Shown here: one piece after another, positions 22,615 to 35,428 of the stretch
How the letters are laid out: every line of letters starts with the position of its first letter
How positions within the stretch are numbered: the first letter of the stretch is position 1
Origin: Trema orientale
Taxonomy: Eukaryota > Streptophyta > Magnoliopsida > Rosales > Cannabaceae
Assembly (NCBI GenBank): GCA_002914845.1
Contig: JXTC01000062.1
Span: forward strand, 147,495 to 211,494
Length of the DNA: 64,000 nt
Reading direction: 5' to 3'
Program-made: the position numbers and the translations under genes
The notes under the pieces: model-generated
What the model was told of the DNA's origin: nothing
What the model saw: only the letters and a program-made list of their open reading frames with translations
Databases searched by the model: none

Positions 22615-25600
22615 TCAAAGTGGATCGTTTTGGCTCTGATCTTGCCCGCACTGCTCCCCACTCCCACTCTCCTGCTCTTGAGCGACAGAAGCAGGACACT
22701 GATCCTCATTAAGCTGTTCCTCACTCTCATTTGTGGCTTGAGGCGGTGCCTGTGATGATGAACTTGTTTGCTGCTCCTGTATCAAGCTTGTGAGACCATT
22801 CTGCTTCAAATATGCGTCTAGAGGACGGCTTGCGTTTTGAAGAAGACTCATCATGCTGATGCGGCTCGACCCTGCTCGTGAATCTTCTTCCCGGATGGGA
22901 TGGCAATTCAAGTCCAATGTTTCCTTCGTGGTTTCAGCCAGCATGCACTGGTTCTTGGATTCTGACTCGTTTGCAGACCTGGTTTCATTGTCTGAGGGAT
23001 CTAGCTGTGATGATACATGCCTAGAGGTGCTGTCTACTTCTGCTTCGTCTCTGGGGCCCCATGTTTTCTGATTTCTATTGGCAAGCTCTGCTTCGCGCTC
23101 GGATTGACGTTTCTTCTTGTTCATCATTAGGGTTTTGAAACGGCGTTTGACTGTCATGCATACATTGCACGTGCATGAAGGTTTGTGCTTGCCCTTGCCA
23201 CTCGGGGGCTGGATGCACACAATGCATGAGCAGCCAGGTCGATGCCTAGGGTGTTTTGTTGTAGTGGCGACTGATGGGGTACCTGGGTCAGCTGCATTGT
23301 CTCCAAGGATTGCTGCATTAGCCAAAGCATCAAGGCCGGAAGATTCATTTTCCTGGGTTGGCCTGTTGTTTGATGCCACTCTCCGTTTTTTGAATTCTGC
23401 ACCGTATTAGCGTTCAGTCAATACCTTCCCATGATTTTATATATGCATATACATAAAGCACCTGACCTAAAACATCTGTAGCAATGCAAAGGTTATACAA
23501 CCAACATAACATATAATACGGAATAAAAATGCACATTGCACAGAAAAGGGTATAAGTTATAACTATTATGCAGATTGACCTCTCCAAGCCAAAAAGAGGG
23601 GTAAAAAATTTCTGTGAAACTTTATGAACTGATAAATAATGACCATATCATGACAACAAATACACAAAAGTTTTAACGAAAAAAGGATTCTCAGAGATAT
23701 TAAGAGAAAAGGTTTGTTTAAAAAGAGGTAATAACATAATCTTTCAGCTGTCACTCTTAACGTAGGGACTAGGGAGATACCTTAATCTAAAAGGTCCAAG
23801 TGGTGGCGCATGCAGGAAGCTACTTTGACCATGTAAACTAAGCATATGCTTAGTATCCTACAATATTTACAAGCAAGAAAATTCATGTCCTTTTTACTCT
23901 TCTTCTTATTTGTTTTCATTTTTCCTTTCGTTTTTCTTTTTTCCCCATAAAACCCATTTCTAAATAAAAAAAGGCGATTATGTTTTTCTGTTATATTGGC
24001 TTAAAAGTGTGAAAATTCTATAAGATCAGAACTTGTGCAAATGATGCATCAGATACTCAAATATCGGATAAAAGTTTGCACCTATATATATATATATAAC
24101 TAGTAACTAAAATTTCCTGTCTCCATATGGGCATGGGATGCCTAATATTGCTCAAGCGGCTACTATTTGTGAACCAGACAAAAATCATTCCGTATCAGTT
24201 CCTTAGTACTAAAATTGAAGGGGAGGAGAGGATGAGAGGCAAATCATCTTACCCTTATTCAGTCTAAGAAGACTTTCCATTTCTCTTGGGGTCAGTTCAT
24301 CTGGTGCAGAGCATGAACACCTGATGATACAAAATCCCAGAAACATGAAAATTTATTTGACAACTAGTTTTCTTGTGAATAAAAAACGAATTAGAATTAG
24401 GTGAAACCCATTTTAAACCTGCTTTGATCCCAAGCATTGTCAGCACATTTCCACTTATAGGGAAGAAGTACATCAACTGGCAACCTTCTCCATTTAGAGC
24501 AACCATCACACTGAGTCCATTGCTCTTGTTCCCTTAAGATCAAGTTTAGTGGTTCAGATTTATAATTCTAGAAAAATAAATAGATAATAAAAATAAATAA
24601 TAAAAGATGCATCTATCATTTCCCAATCAGAGCCTAGGAAAATACAGAGACACACACACAGACACTGACACACACAGTGCATATGCATGCACACCAGCAC
24701 ATGCTTTGAAGCACAGGGAAGTTTTCATTCAATTGAATCAGAATAAGATAATTACCAGAGAAAAAGGAGAAAATTTTATTCTCCTATATCTTAAATGACA
24801 CAAACTTCCCAAGCAAAGAACTAGCTTTTAACATCTTAAGACTGATGTAATAGGCATCAGAAGAAGTTCAGTAAGATATCCAAATTCAATAGAGACCTTT
24901 ACAAGCTAAAATTTTATCAGAAAAGATTTTACTTACCCAGTTGAACGGACTATGAAGATACTCCTCTTCCCCAAAACCGGAGGTTCCTGGCAAGAGACAT
25001 TTATATTACTGTAATAAGCCAATGACAAAAATTTCTTGCCAATCGACGAAGTTGAGCTTAAATATATCAGGAAGCTGAAATAGATCAACTTTACAGAGAA
25101 AAATCTGTTGGAAAGGGTTTTCATTACATGAATAAACACATGTACATATAGAAAGCAGTATGCTTACTGGGAAAAAAAAAATTGTAATCAACAAACTTTA
25201 CCCTCCCAAAGACATGAAACCAAGGTGTTTCATAACACAAGGAAGCATGTATAGGTATGAGTGCATGCTAAGTCCATCCACTTTTATTAGAAAACATTAA
25301 GTGAAGATTAGACAAAGTGAATAGATTAACTCAACTATAAGTATTAAAGAAAGAAGACAGATTTGATGGATGGATTAGTTAGTCAAAATAGTGTGGTGCT
25401 GTTTGAAAGACGAAGTTCCGTTTTTAGATTTTTAAGAATTTAAAAAATATTCTTTATCTGCAAAAATTTCCAATTTATTGATGACTCTTTTTTATGTCAG
25501 CAAATACAAAAGATGTCTGAATCAGATTATAGAACATAAACTTCGATAAATGAGTCAAATGACAATAAAGAACGAACAAGAAAAGTTGCAAGCATTAGGT

Positions 25601-28600
25601 TAAATGCTCAGCTTAATATGCTTACTTCGTATTCTTCAAATTCGTGATCCTCAACCATGACAGTGCTTGGCTTGACAGCTGGAGGCGGACGAAGCAAATC
25701 CTGTGCCTCTTCCCATGTTAGTTTTAACTCCAGAGCATCCTGGCTATCAATGTGCAACCTCTTATTTTTTGAACCGATATTTCTAGCCTTTTTCCTCTCA
25801 GGAACCAACAAGGAAGGCAGCAGCAAGCTCTCCCTTGTCCTGAATTCGTGCTTCTCAATTTTATTCCAGCTAATATCAGCACTAGCTGAAGACAATTGCT
25901 TGGATAGTGCATTTAAGTGTGTGTCCGCGCTTCCCTTCAGTGACTGAAGAAGGCCAGAGTGACCACTTATTATAGGTAGGTTCTCAAAAACACCAGAAAT
26001 GAAAGATTCACTTGAATGACCGCCATTGGGAATGGCAGATGGATGAGTCTCCTGTTTATTTTAATAATTTGTATATCAACACTATATGATTCAGGACGCT
26101 AACATGATAACTGACGGGTTTTTTCTTACCTGCATTGCAACAGAAGTCGACGCTTTCCGAAATCCCATTATAAGTTTTCCCTCAGGATCCATACGACTGA
26201 ACGTCACTGTTGTGAGAGGGAGGGGGGGGGGGAGAAAAACTATTAAAGGAGGTAGAAAATATGCCAGCACTCTGAAAAAATCGGTACCGAGTCTAGCTCC
26301 ATTAACAAATTTCAGAATAGCAAGAAAGGCAGTTACAAGTTTCCTTATCATGTAAATAGTTAAGTTGTTCTCGAGCATTGGGTTTAATTAATGATGCATT
26401 TGCATTGACTTGAAAAGAATTTCATGACTAGCAACAAGCAAAGCCTAGTGCTTGTGCTGCTTTCAATCACATTGTCAACAATTTTCTGTTGTAGAAAACA
26501 TAGGCATAATTACCTAATTATAGCCTGTAGTTTGACCTTTTGCTCAATGTATATCTTCTGTTTTGCATACCATCAACATTCTCCTTCCAATTTTAAAATT
26601 GAAACAAATTTATACCTCATTCAGTCAGACCACAGAGTGGACTGATAAAATCAATAAAATTCCTAGATTACCCGATAAAGGTGTTTGATTGTGACTGAAT
26701 CAATATATATTTTATATATCTTTTAGCAGGTTTAAACATTCCTCAGGTGTATTTCAGTAAATTATTAGTCCAATTTGGGTTTTGACCAACTGAGGATATA
26801 ATCTTTTAATTTTAACATTGAAGGGCAATGTTGATAATGTGCAACATGGATGGTATAAATTGAAAAATAGGTCAAACTGGAAGATATAATGAAATAATTA
26901 TCCCGAAAAATATATCAGAATTGATACTGAGGGTCCGGGACCAAAAGTGATGCCTATGGGTCCATGTGGATTGTCAATGCACCAAAACAAGAAGAAAAGA
27001 GGATAAAGAAATGCCGGACCAAAAGTGATGCCTATGGGTCCACGTGGATTGTCAATGCACCAAAACAAGAAGAAAAGAGGATAAAGAAATGTGTTGAAGT
27101 AGCAAATTGAAGTCAATTTAGTGGTAACGCACACCAGAAGTGATAGGTTATACAAGTACCTAATTATAGCAATAAAGTGATATCATATTATATGCTCATC
27201 CTTCTTTTTGACACCAAAATTGATGGAGGAAAATTTATACACTCATTTTTAGGCCTAGATATAAAGCTAAAAAAGTAGGCTATGTATTTATTTATTTGTT
27301 TACTAGGATAATTATATTATTATATCTATAAGGAGTCATTAGAACTTTAGTTTGATTTGAAGTCTTTTAATTAGTTTTCTAGTTGATTTAGGATTAGTTA
27401 TTTGCCTATTTATACCTCAAGATTGTATGTCCAATTGCAAAATAGGTATCTTAAGGAATGATTTAAGTAATGCAGTCATAGAAAGATACCGGTATCTCCT
27501 GCTTGCAACTGCATGGACTGGATGCAAGGGGTCACACCTTCCAAAACGTACATCCTGCTGTTATTATTGGGCCAAAATCTGAACTGAAATACCCATTCTT
27601 TCCCTTTCACATCTTGAATCTTTAAAGGAAGGCCCTCCGGTTGAGAAATAGGAGGAAAATATGCCTGTTTGGTGTTTTAGGAAGTTTAATAATTGCGATA
27701 ATAAGTATAATTATAATTACGCTAGAATAGCAGTTGGAATGACTAAATAAGTAAAGTATAATACTTACTTCAGCACATGCTTTTGGAAGAACCAAACGAC
27801 CAATCCGACCAGCGTCACTGGCACTGAGCATCTTTTCAAACAACGGCACAATGGTGGAATTTGAGCTTAAGTGATTGTGGTTAAGGAATATCTTGAGTTC
27901 AAAAATAATCATAAAACTCATTACATATAGTTTTCAATTTATGGTTCTAATGGGAGTATGTACAAACAAAAAGAAAAAGAGACAAGGATACTCTCCAGAT
28001 ATCTGCTGCAACTCTTGATCTGTAATTCTGGGCCAATAGCGAGGAAGTAACTGGTTCCTTCCCCGTCCTTCAGCAGGTGGCCGTGCAACACGTACCTGTG
28101 GGGCCATACCAGTATTTGCTTCCAAACTTGTACCAACCGCTGACCTTGGGGGTTTTGGCAAAAGATGCCTAGACCTTGCTCCTTGTAAGAACAGGGAAGA
28201 TGTTTTACTATGTTCCCTCTCATCAACAATAGCACCAGGGAAGGGATTTGAATGTCCTAAAGGAGCACCAAGAGTCATAGTCAAGTTTGTGTGGGGCAGT
28301 GTTTCATATGTATCATTTGATCCTATATTTGCTTTGCGAAATTCTGCTTTGGCAGCTTCAGATGATCCATTCGATCCCTGATTAAGATTTGAGAAATATC
28401 CAACCTCTCCAGTAGAAGGTTGGACATCCTCTTGTTTCATTTTCCGGAACAGACCATTAGTCTCCTCATTCTGAGATTGAAGCAAGTTCTTAAGCCCAAT
28501 ACCGTCAGCGTCACTGCTCAACTGAATAAGCTTTATTCTATCAACACTATTTCCATCCAATAGGTCATTGGAAGAAATATGTTGCAGCTCACTGACTCTG

Positions 28601-30455
28601 GATGTGCCTAGTCCATTAGGCTTATCATCACTTATTATCTGTGTAAAATTTGTTTCATAAGCATGGCTAACACCTGAATTTTAGGAGTACAGCATTCACA
28701 CAGCTTAGAGTGCTCTAATGCATTAAAAAAAAAAAAAAGAAATGACCAACCATCAATGATATCATAAAGAGAAGCACCCCTATTAGTAATAAATATATGC
28801 AAAGGTCTGGCCCCAATTTACACCTTTGAAAGCTAAAGCCATCAGCCTCATCTTGGAAAGAGCTTATCAGATATAACTTAGACACTAGTTCAAATGGAGA
28901 AGTAGGGGAAAAGCATGCATGAGTGGTGCCAAAAGCAGCGGTATGAACTACCCAGATTCCCAGATAGATTCAATATCATAAGGCTGATACTACACAAATT
29001 CACAGATAGATTCAAAACCATAAAGCTGATACTACCCAAATCCACAGATAGATTCAACATCATAAGGCTGAGACTAAATGATAAAAAACTAAAAACTTCA
29101 GAATCTCAAATCCAAGAAATCCAAATTTACATATGGTGCATGGATTAATATTCTATCACATGACATAGATATTAAAAACCATATTATTCATCTTACAGGT
29201 TGAGATCCAGATTTCTTTGCACAGTTTAAGCACTTCACACCACCGCTATCAAGTAGCTCAAGCAGAAATCTTGAAGCAATGCATCCACAATGGAGACGCT
29301 GCAGGAACCAATAATTATTATAACATATAAACAGGGAAATCAAACAGAGAAGACAAGAAGCAACACACAAATTGACTTTTTTGGGCGTGACCTTACCTTG
29401 CCACAAGAAATGCACTCTCTCCAACCAGATTCTGCTGAGTGGAAAACGTCACAGTAAACTAACTGCTCATATGCATTCCTAAAATTGGCACATGTTTCAA
29501 ATTCAGATAAGGAGTATTGCATGGCAAAGACCATAGATCTTTTCGAGCAAATCATGGATAATCATTAATAACAAAATATATACCCAAACGGACTTATCAC
29601 AGTTATTATATCAAATACCAAAATTTATCGCACAGTGTACGCAATGATTGGATGCTTCACCAGCTCTAGATGTAACAATTAATTACAAGAAATTTAAGCA
29701 ATGATGGTAAACACCACAACACATGTTCCCCTTTTTTTTTCTCTCCCGGTATTTGTTATGGAAATGTGGTCCAATTGAAGCAGTGTTTGCTTTGTTACCT
29801 TTTAATGACTAACTATGTTAGTTGAATTTGAGGATCATCTTTTCCCCCCCCTTTTTTTTTTTTTTTTTGTTTGTGAGAAGAATAAATTAGAAATTATCAA
29901 ACGTGAGATAAATCAAATTAGTTCAGCATTTTGAACACAAATATCAAAAGTATTTAATTGTTGTGACTTGTGTGTATACATCCATAAATATTACGTACAC
30001 ATACACATTTACAAACACACACATATAGGTATATTTTTTTTAGGAACGCATACGTAAATATATGTAATACAGAAATATAGGGGAAAGTGCAAATTTTTTT
30101 CTTTAAATTGAAAAAAAAAAAAAAATGAACTACCAAATCCCAGTAAGTAGAATGCTAAGAACGACTTGAGAGTTGAGATTGACCCAAAATTTTGAAAAAA
30201 GAACCATCTAAAATTAAAAAAATATAATAAAAATAAAAATAAAATCATATAAAACAGTAAAATTCAACCCAGAATAATAATAAAAAAAAAAGTAAATAAA
30301 GATCCTAACATTTCGGAGCAAAGAGAAGCGAATAACTACCCGCACTTATCACAGAGATTGGCATATCCACCAGATCGCAAAGCCCAACCCTTCTTCCACT
30401 CAATCGAAGTCGAAGCTCCACACGCCACATTCATACAACCCATTCTCGCACTCAT
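22615..30455 (-). CDS. B3 domain transcriptional repressor, VAL family (VAL2/HSL1-like), about 911 aa
   Basis: VAL proteins bind RY (CATGCA) elements and recruit histone deacetylase and Polycomb complexes to silence seed and flowering genes. Coding exons: 30455-30340, 29478-29397, 29298-29197, 28638-27992, 27865-27769, 27664-27490, 26206-26130, 26051-25626, 24986-24937, 24532-24419, 24320-24253, 23396-22615. Every junction keeps phase. In order: an N-terminal Cys-rich zinc region (about 7-90), an [10 protein letters not shown] stretch, a B3 domain (about 318-425; [29 protein letters not shown]), a CW zinc finger (about 596-645; [11 protein letters not shown]), a CxCxxC pair (707-731) and an EAR motif, LDLN (812-815). 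From remembered sequences the match is closer to VAL2/HSL1 than VAL1; this is not certain. A second in-frame ATG lies 12 bases inside the chosen start. The Arabidopsis proteins are shorter, about 700-800 residues. Confidence 0.93.
26941..27091. repeat. 78-bp tandem duplication in a VAL intron
   Basis: Two copies begin at 26941 and 27019. I count one substitution (CCATGTGG versus CCACGTGG), so the duplication is young. The second copy gains a CACGTG G-box core. It lies in the 1283-base intron between the two B3-domain exons. Confidence 0.9.
27866..27991 (-). other. U12-type (minor spliceosome) intron in the VAL gene
   Basis: On the coding strand the intron starts with GTATCCTT and has TTCCTTAAC about 15 bases before the AG acceptor. 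Both match the U12 consensus closely. It is 126 bases long and interrupts the reading frame just before the B3 domain. Removing it joins ISG-D-SNSTIV in frame. No other intron of this gene shows such a donor. Confidence 0.85.
28951..29076. repeat. Three 42-bp tandem repeats in a VAL intron
   Basis: Units begin at 28951, 28993 and 29035. Each contains CAGATAGATTCAA and a TAA(G/A)GCTGA(T/G)ACTA end. They lie in the intron between the third and fourth coding exons. No function is apparent. Confidence 0.85.
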
Positions 30456-30471
30456 TAAATCCAAATTAATC

Positions 30472-30897
30472 CTACAAATCAACACAACACAATCCAATCA
30501 ATTCCAATTCTTAACATAAAACACAAATCCCCCCAATTCCAATTCCCAAATTTCCAAACCAAAAAAAAATAAAAAATAAATATATATAGATAAATAAATA
30601 AAAATAAACGTAAAAAAATTGGTCAACAACAAAAAGAAATTAAAAAAAAAAAAAAAAGACAGAACAAGAACAGTACCAAAACCAAAACGCCAACCGCTTT
30701 AGCTTCGATTACAAGCTCATAACGAAGAAGAGAGAACTACTCCACGGGTTGTAACGCTATGGAGAATAAATAAATATGTTAGGATCATCGATTGGTCGTA
30801 TTATTTAGTTTGGTCGTATTGAGTAGTAGTATTTCTAGTGGTGGTAGTGGTGGTGTTGATGAAATCTATCGGAGTAGAAGAATATTACGATACTGAC
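30472..30897 (-). other. Predicted intron in the VAL 5' UTR
   Basis: The donor AAG|GTCAGT at 30898/30897 and the acceptor TTTGTAG at 30472, 17 bases before the start codon, define a 426-base leader intron. Confidence 0.6.
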
Positions 30898-31140
30898 CTT
30901 TGAGATCGGGAATTTGTTAGCGAATGGGCGTTGTTGAATCGAAGCCGGGAGTGAGATTCAGGGGCGCGGTGGAGTTTTTGGGGGAAGAAGACGTGTGCAT
31001 GCAAAGTTGAAAAGAAAATAAAAATAAAAAGAAAAAAATAAAAGAAGAGAGGGTAGAGAGAGAGAGAGAGAGAAAGAGTGAGGAGATGAGTAAGAGAGAG
31101 ATGGGCACAAAAACAAAATGCATGCACGATGATTATGCTT
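30898..31140 (-). promoter_or_regulatory. VAL 5' UTR exon and proximal promoter with two RY palindromes
   Basis: This is the probable first, non-coding exon and start-site region of the VAL gene. It has a GA-rich tract on the plus strand (CT on the coding strand) at about 31040-31100. TGCATGCA occurs exactly at 30996-31003 and 31119-31126. Each holds overlapping CATGCA cores on both strands, the RY element bound by B3 proteins of the VAL/ABI3 type. The transcription start is not known, so the split between promoter and leader is a guess. Confidence 0.6.
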
Positions 31141-31869
31141 CAAGACTCGGCCAACTCGCCCACCTTCCTTTTTTTTCCTTACTTGCCCTTTTTATATTTC
31201 CTGTTTTTTTTTTTTTTTTCCTTCTTCTTGGTCATTCCAAAAAAAATCAAAATAATTAGATTTTTTTTTATTGTTTGAATTGATAATTATAAGATAATAT
31301 TGAAATGCAATAGTTTTGCAACAAATACAAAAAAAAAAAAAAAGTGATTGACCTAAAGTGATGTTTGTGTCTCAATTTTTTTAAATCAAATTTCCACAAC
31401 ATATTAAATTCCTAAAATTAAGTTAATCAAGCAATGGATAAATCAATTGTAATAATAAGTCAAGCTCCATGGCTTGCTAAGCAATATAAATATGTATATT
31501 TCTTTTATGTAAATGTCCATCATGTATTTTACTTGTTTGAAAAAAAAAAAATAGCTAAAGAAATCCTTTTTTTAGGCGCCAAGAAGCCCTAATTAACCCT
31601 ACAAAGATTTATTTTTTCTTTAAAAAATAAAACAGTTATTGGTAGTGTAGATACTGTTCTAGCAAATATCGTTTCTCTCAAAAATTTGAAAACTACAAAT
31701 GAGAATTAGCTTCGAGCAATTTTCAAAAGTTAATAAATGAAATAGAAAAGGATAAAATAGTTATAAATTTCTACCATGTTTCCTTCTTAATCCAATTGTA
31801 ACAAATTTTAAAAAGTGAATTATAAAAATAGGAAAACAAATAAATAAATATCTTAAAGGGAAAGTGTGA

Positions 31870-32340
31870 AATACGGCGGCAGGGCAGCACCGTAAAATGG
31901 GCCACCGGACGCTTTTTTAAATCCAATCGCATATTTCGCATGCAACAAAGTACTGGACCCGAAATTCTGAAAATGCCCCCGCTCTTACGACTCTATTTAC
32001 GAAAGTACCTTCATAGCGAGGAGCCGAGGATAAGGTGCGGCATCGAGACCCGCGTTCCCTGGTCTTCTCCGAGTCATCGGACGGTCCAACCTAATTCTAA
32101 ATCCAAACAGTGACATCATTCAACGATTGTCAACCGTTCATCTTCTTTTTTCCAGTTATGACGTCATGTTTGTGAGAAGATGACGTGTACTTACCTTGAA
32201 GTGCGTTACCAACCACGCTGAAAAAGAAACGCTAACCCAACCCACGCGCCTGAAGGCTAAACAGTCACGCCCATTGCTGACTGACCTTTGCAGTTTTTTT
32301 CCGCACGCGTCTTGATGGCGACTGGACTTCAAATTCCCCC
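31870..32340. promoter_or_regulatory. GC-richer upstream island with bZIP-type site
   Basis: This is a block of higher GC in AT-rich DNA, 0.7-1.2 kb upstream of the presumed VAL start. It contains the palindrome ATGACGTCAT (32158-32167, a TGACG/C-box type bZIP site), GATGACGTGTAC nearby, and CCAAT- and CCACG-type motifs. The 66-residue frame at 32156-32356 (minus) has no recognisable domain. Distal promoter is the simplest reading. Confidence 0.35.
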
Positions 32341-34920
32341 CTAATGCCCGATGCATACTAAGTTTTATTTTTTCTATTTTTAATTTTTTTAATTCTGATG
32401 GACGTGTTAAGGAATAATTATATCCATTATTAATTAATAACGAATAATCATTATTAGGGAAAAAAATAAGCGATTAACGTAATGATTACGAGGGAGTTAG
32501 TGGACCGCAGATGATAGAAATTAATGTGAATCACATTATAATAATTATTGTTATTATTTTTATTTTTATTTTAATATTTAGCTAACTCCTCTGACGTTGA
32601 TTTGGGAGGCTTATTATTATTATTAATAATTTAATTTCATCTCTTTTTATTTTAATATATATATATATGTATAATTTTCGAAATCTTTATGGATTGTTTG
32701 GGTCAACGGTTAACGAATTTCAGGATAAACGTGTTTCGGTGTTTATATTTTATAATGTTCTAATAGCAAAGTTGACGATGTATACAAAATTTTTATGATA
32801 ATAAATGTAGCCCATTAATTTTGCTCAGGCTCGTGTGCTGATGAAAATATCAGTTTTGTATTTTCGGAATTTATTTCTCTCTTTTTTCTTATAATTTGTA
32901 TTATATAGTTTGAATGATATAATTTATTTTTTCTCTCAAAAGAACAGTATAATTAATTACCCCGTTTTTGTTGAAATATATTTAATTATTTATTTATATT
33001 GTACTATATAAAACTATATATTATTTTTAACTTACCAGTTACAACGTCAGTTGGTAGCGTAAACAAGCCTTTGGCTCCTTTCTCAATCTCTCACACGTAT
33101 TTTCCCTGTTTCTCCTCTCTTGTGTGATAATTCATTGCTTGCTTAATTTTTTGTTGTTGTTGTTGCTTTTAATATAAATGTCAAATAAATCGTTGACCTG
33201 TGTTTGTTGAAACATACTCAAACTATAAAGCTGTTCGGTAATGCTTATTTGAACAATTCTATGTTTTTCTAATTAAAAAATAGAAAAATCTTTTAGAAAC
33301 ATGCTTGGTAAGCTCAATTGTTTTTTCCTGTTATAGTCAGATAAATATGGGTAGTTACTTAGTAGTGGAAATAAGATCATTTTGAGGCAAAAATACCTCA
33401 TGTGACTACTACTTTTTTTTCAGTTTATTTTTGTAAAATGATGCTTTTCATATGACATTGTTTATGCTGTCTTTATGACTTTTTAAGAGTAATAGTAAGT
33501 TTATAACTATGACTAATAAAACCTTCATGATGATCACATGCTCAATCACGCTCATCTTTAATGTTGAGATTTAAAACGTAAATTTTTATCCTTAAGAAAA
33601 AATNGCATAATAATAATCAACCTAAAAACAATAATCATTACTAATAATCACGATAACTTTTTTTTTTTTTTTGGAAAGTCATAAAAATAATCACAAAAAA
33701 TTACTTTTAAAAGTAGTCACAAAAAAGTTTTGGATCAAAATGGTCATATCTCCGTCAATTTTATCATAAATATTAAGTTGAGCTTAAGCCTCATTCACTC
33801 GACTTGTTTAGTTGACACATCTGACACGATTTTGACTCTAATTAATCTAATTTATTATTTTTTAAATAAATCATATATATTACATGAGATTTCTATAGAA
33901 TTGTACTGAATGAATTAAAATCTAAATAAAATGGTAAAAAGAAAAACGAAATTAAAGAGCTAACTTGACCTAATAAATTAACAAATGGTTATATTGTTTA
34001 AAGGTATTGAGTTATGTGACATATCGAATTGAATTACGTTTTTTTTTTTTTCAGATCACATTTCGGAAAAAAAAGTTTTATGGCAGTTTTTATTAAAAGA
34101 AATTGTCAAATAGTGCTATGAATCTAACATAATCCTAGGCTGATTAGTTATTTGACCTTTTTTGTCCCAAAACTCAGTATATGACTAATCTCAAAAGTTT
34201 ATAGCTAAATGTCCAACTCACTTAACGACAAAAATAGAAATACACTATACTCCACAACTAAAACTTTAAAAAGAATAGACAATTAGTTATAACTTTAAAA
34301 CATGGATATCTACTTAAAAATTTTAAAAAATTTGGTCATGTAACTACTTTTCTCCATAATCCTTAACAAATATTACTCACCCTAATTACTTCATTATTAA
34401 ACACGTGTCATGTGGGACCCACATGAAACCGATATATGAATCGGCCCCATATTTTTTTAAGTAAATTTATAAATTTTATGGTTGCTTTGCCAATTGGCCA
34501 AATTATAGGTCCAAATTTAAAAAGGTGGCTGTTTTTCAAACACCATAAAAATGGTCAAATCTATTAAAAGAATTTGCAAAATAGCCCAGTTAATTGAAAA
34601 AATGATAAAAGTTAATCGAATTTTGAATATTTATATTAGTTTACTAATTTGTAAAAAAAAAAATTTAAATAGTGATAAAGTTGATGTAGAATTTATATAC
34701 TAATACACAATAATTTATATACGTATATGAAACTGATATACACAAAAATCATTATATTGATATAAATTCGATATACGAATTCATATTGATTTACTAATAA
34801 ACTTGATATTTTTTTTAAAAAAATATTGTTCTACTAAAAAATGGCCATTTGCAAAGGATGATAACAAAAACTGACATTTATTGAATAGGTCAAAGAAGGG
34901 GTCATTTCTTAAAATTAGGT
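32341..34920. other. AT-rich intergenic sequence, no gene seen
   Basis: No coding region, element end or RNA gene could be supported. An ambiguous base N lies at 33604, within A/T-rich repeats. Confidence 0.45.
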
Positions 34921-34934
34921 GAAGACTATTTAGA

Positions 34935-35205
34935 ATAAATTAGCTGAATACCACTTTTTTTTTCTCATTAATTAAATCTACCACTATACCACTTTTTTAA
35001 ATGAATTCTTGATGAATTCTTGACGATCTTGATGAATTCTTGATAGATTCTTGACATCAGTGGTAATCTTGATAGATTCTTGATGGATTTTTGACGGATT
35101 CTTGATGAATTCTTGACAGATTTTTGACTAATTTCCTCCCAAAAATGGTAGAATCTAATAGTGGTGGTAAATTTAATTAAACATTTGAAAAAAGTGGTAA
35201 TTGTC
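34935..35205. repeat. Foldback repeat with a short-period array in its loop
   Basis: Left (about 34950-35005) and right (about 35145-35205) parts are imperfect inverted repeats: TACCACTTTTTT and TTAATTAAAT-type strings on one side, and their complements such as AAAAAAGTGGTA on the other. Between them (about 35010-35130) is a degenerate array of TTCTTGATGAA/TTCTTGACGGA units of roughly 11-15 bases. It lies just upstream of the EF-P gene and is probably a non-autonomous transposon. Confidence 0.5.
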
Positions 35206-35428
35206 TACTTAACCCGAATATTTACTAATCGATCCAACCTCAAGAGTTTGGAAAGCAGGCCGAAGCCCAAGCCCAACAATAGATAGGAAAGCCCCAAGCC
35301 TCATCCGGGTGGTTCTTATCCAAAGCTGCGGAGCTCAGCTCATGACTGATGGCCCTCTCAAGCCTCTCTCCCTCCCAGACAAAGATACACAAATACGCTA
35401 AAACCAAGCAAAGTTCTAGTCTTCAACA

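Noticed and set aside
22853-23410. Plus-strand open frames inside the VAL last exon
   Set aside because: They are antisense to a well-supported coding exon with EAR motif; no own splice or domain evidence.
30885-31143. Leu/Ser/Phe-rich frames
   Set aside because: Translations of the CT-rich VAL leader; not a secreted peptide gene.
32156-32356. 66-codon minus-strand frame in the GC-rich island
   Set aside because: No homologous motif recognised and no splice partner; treated as regulatory sequence.
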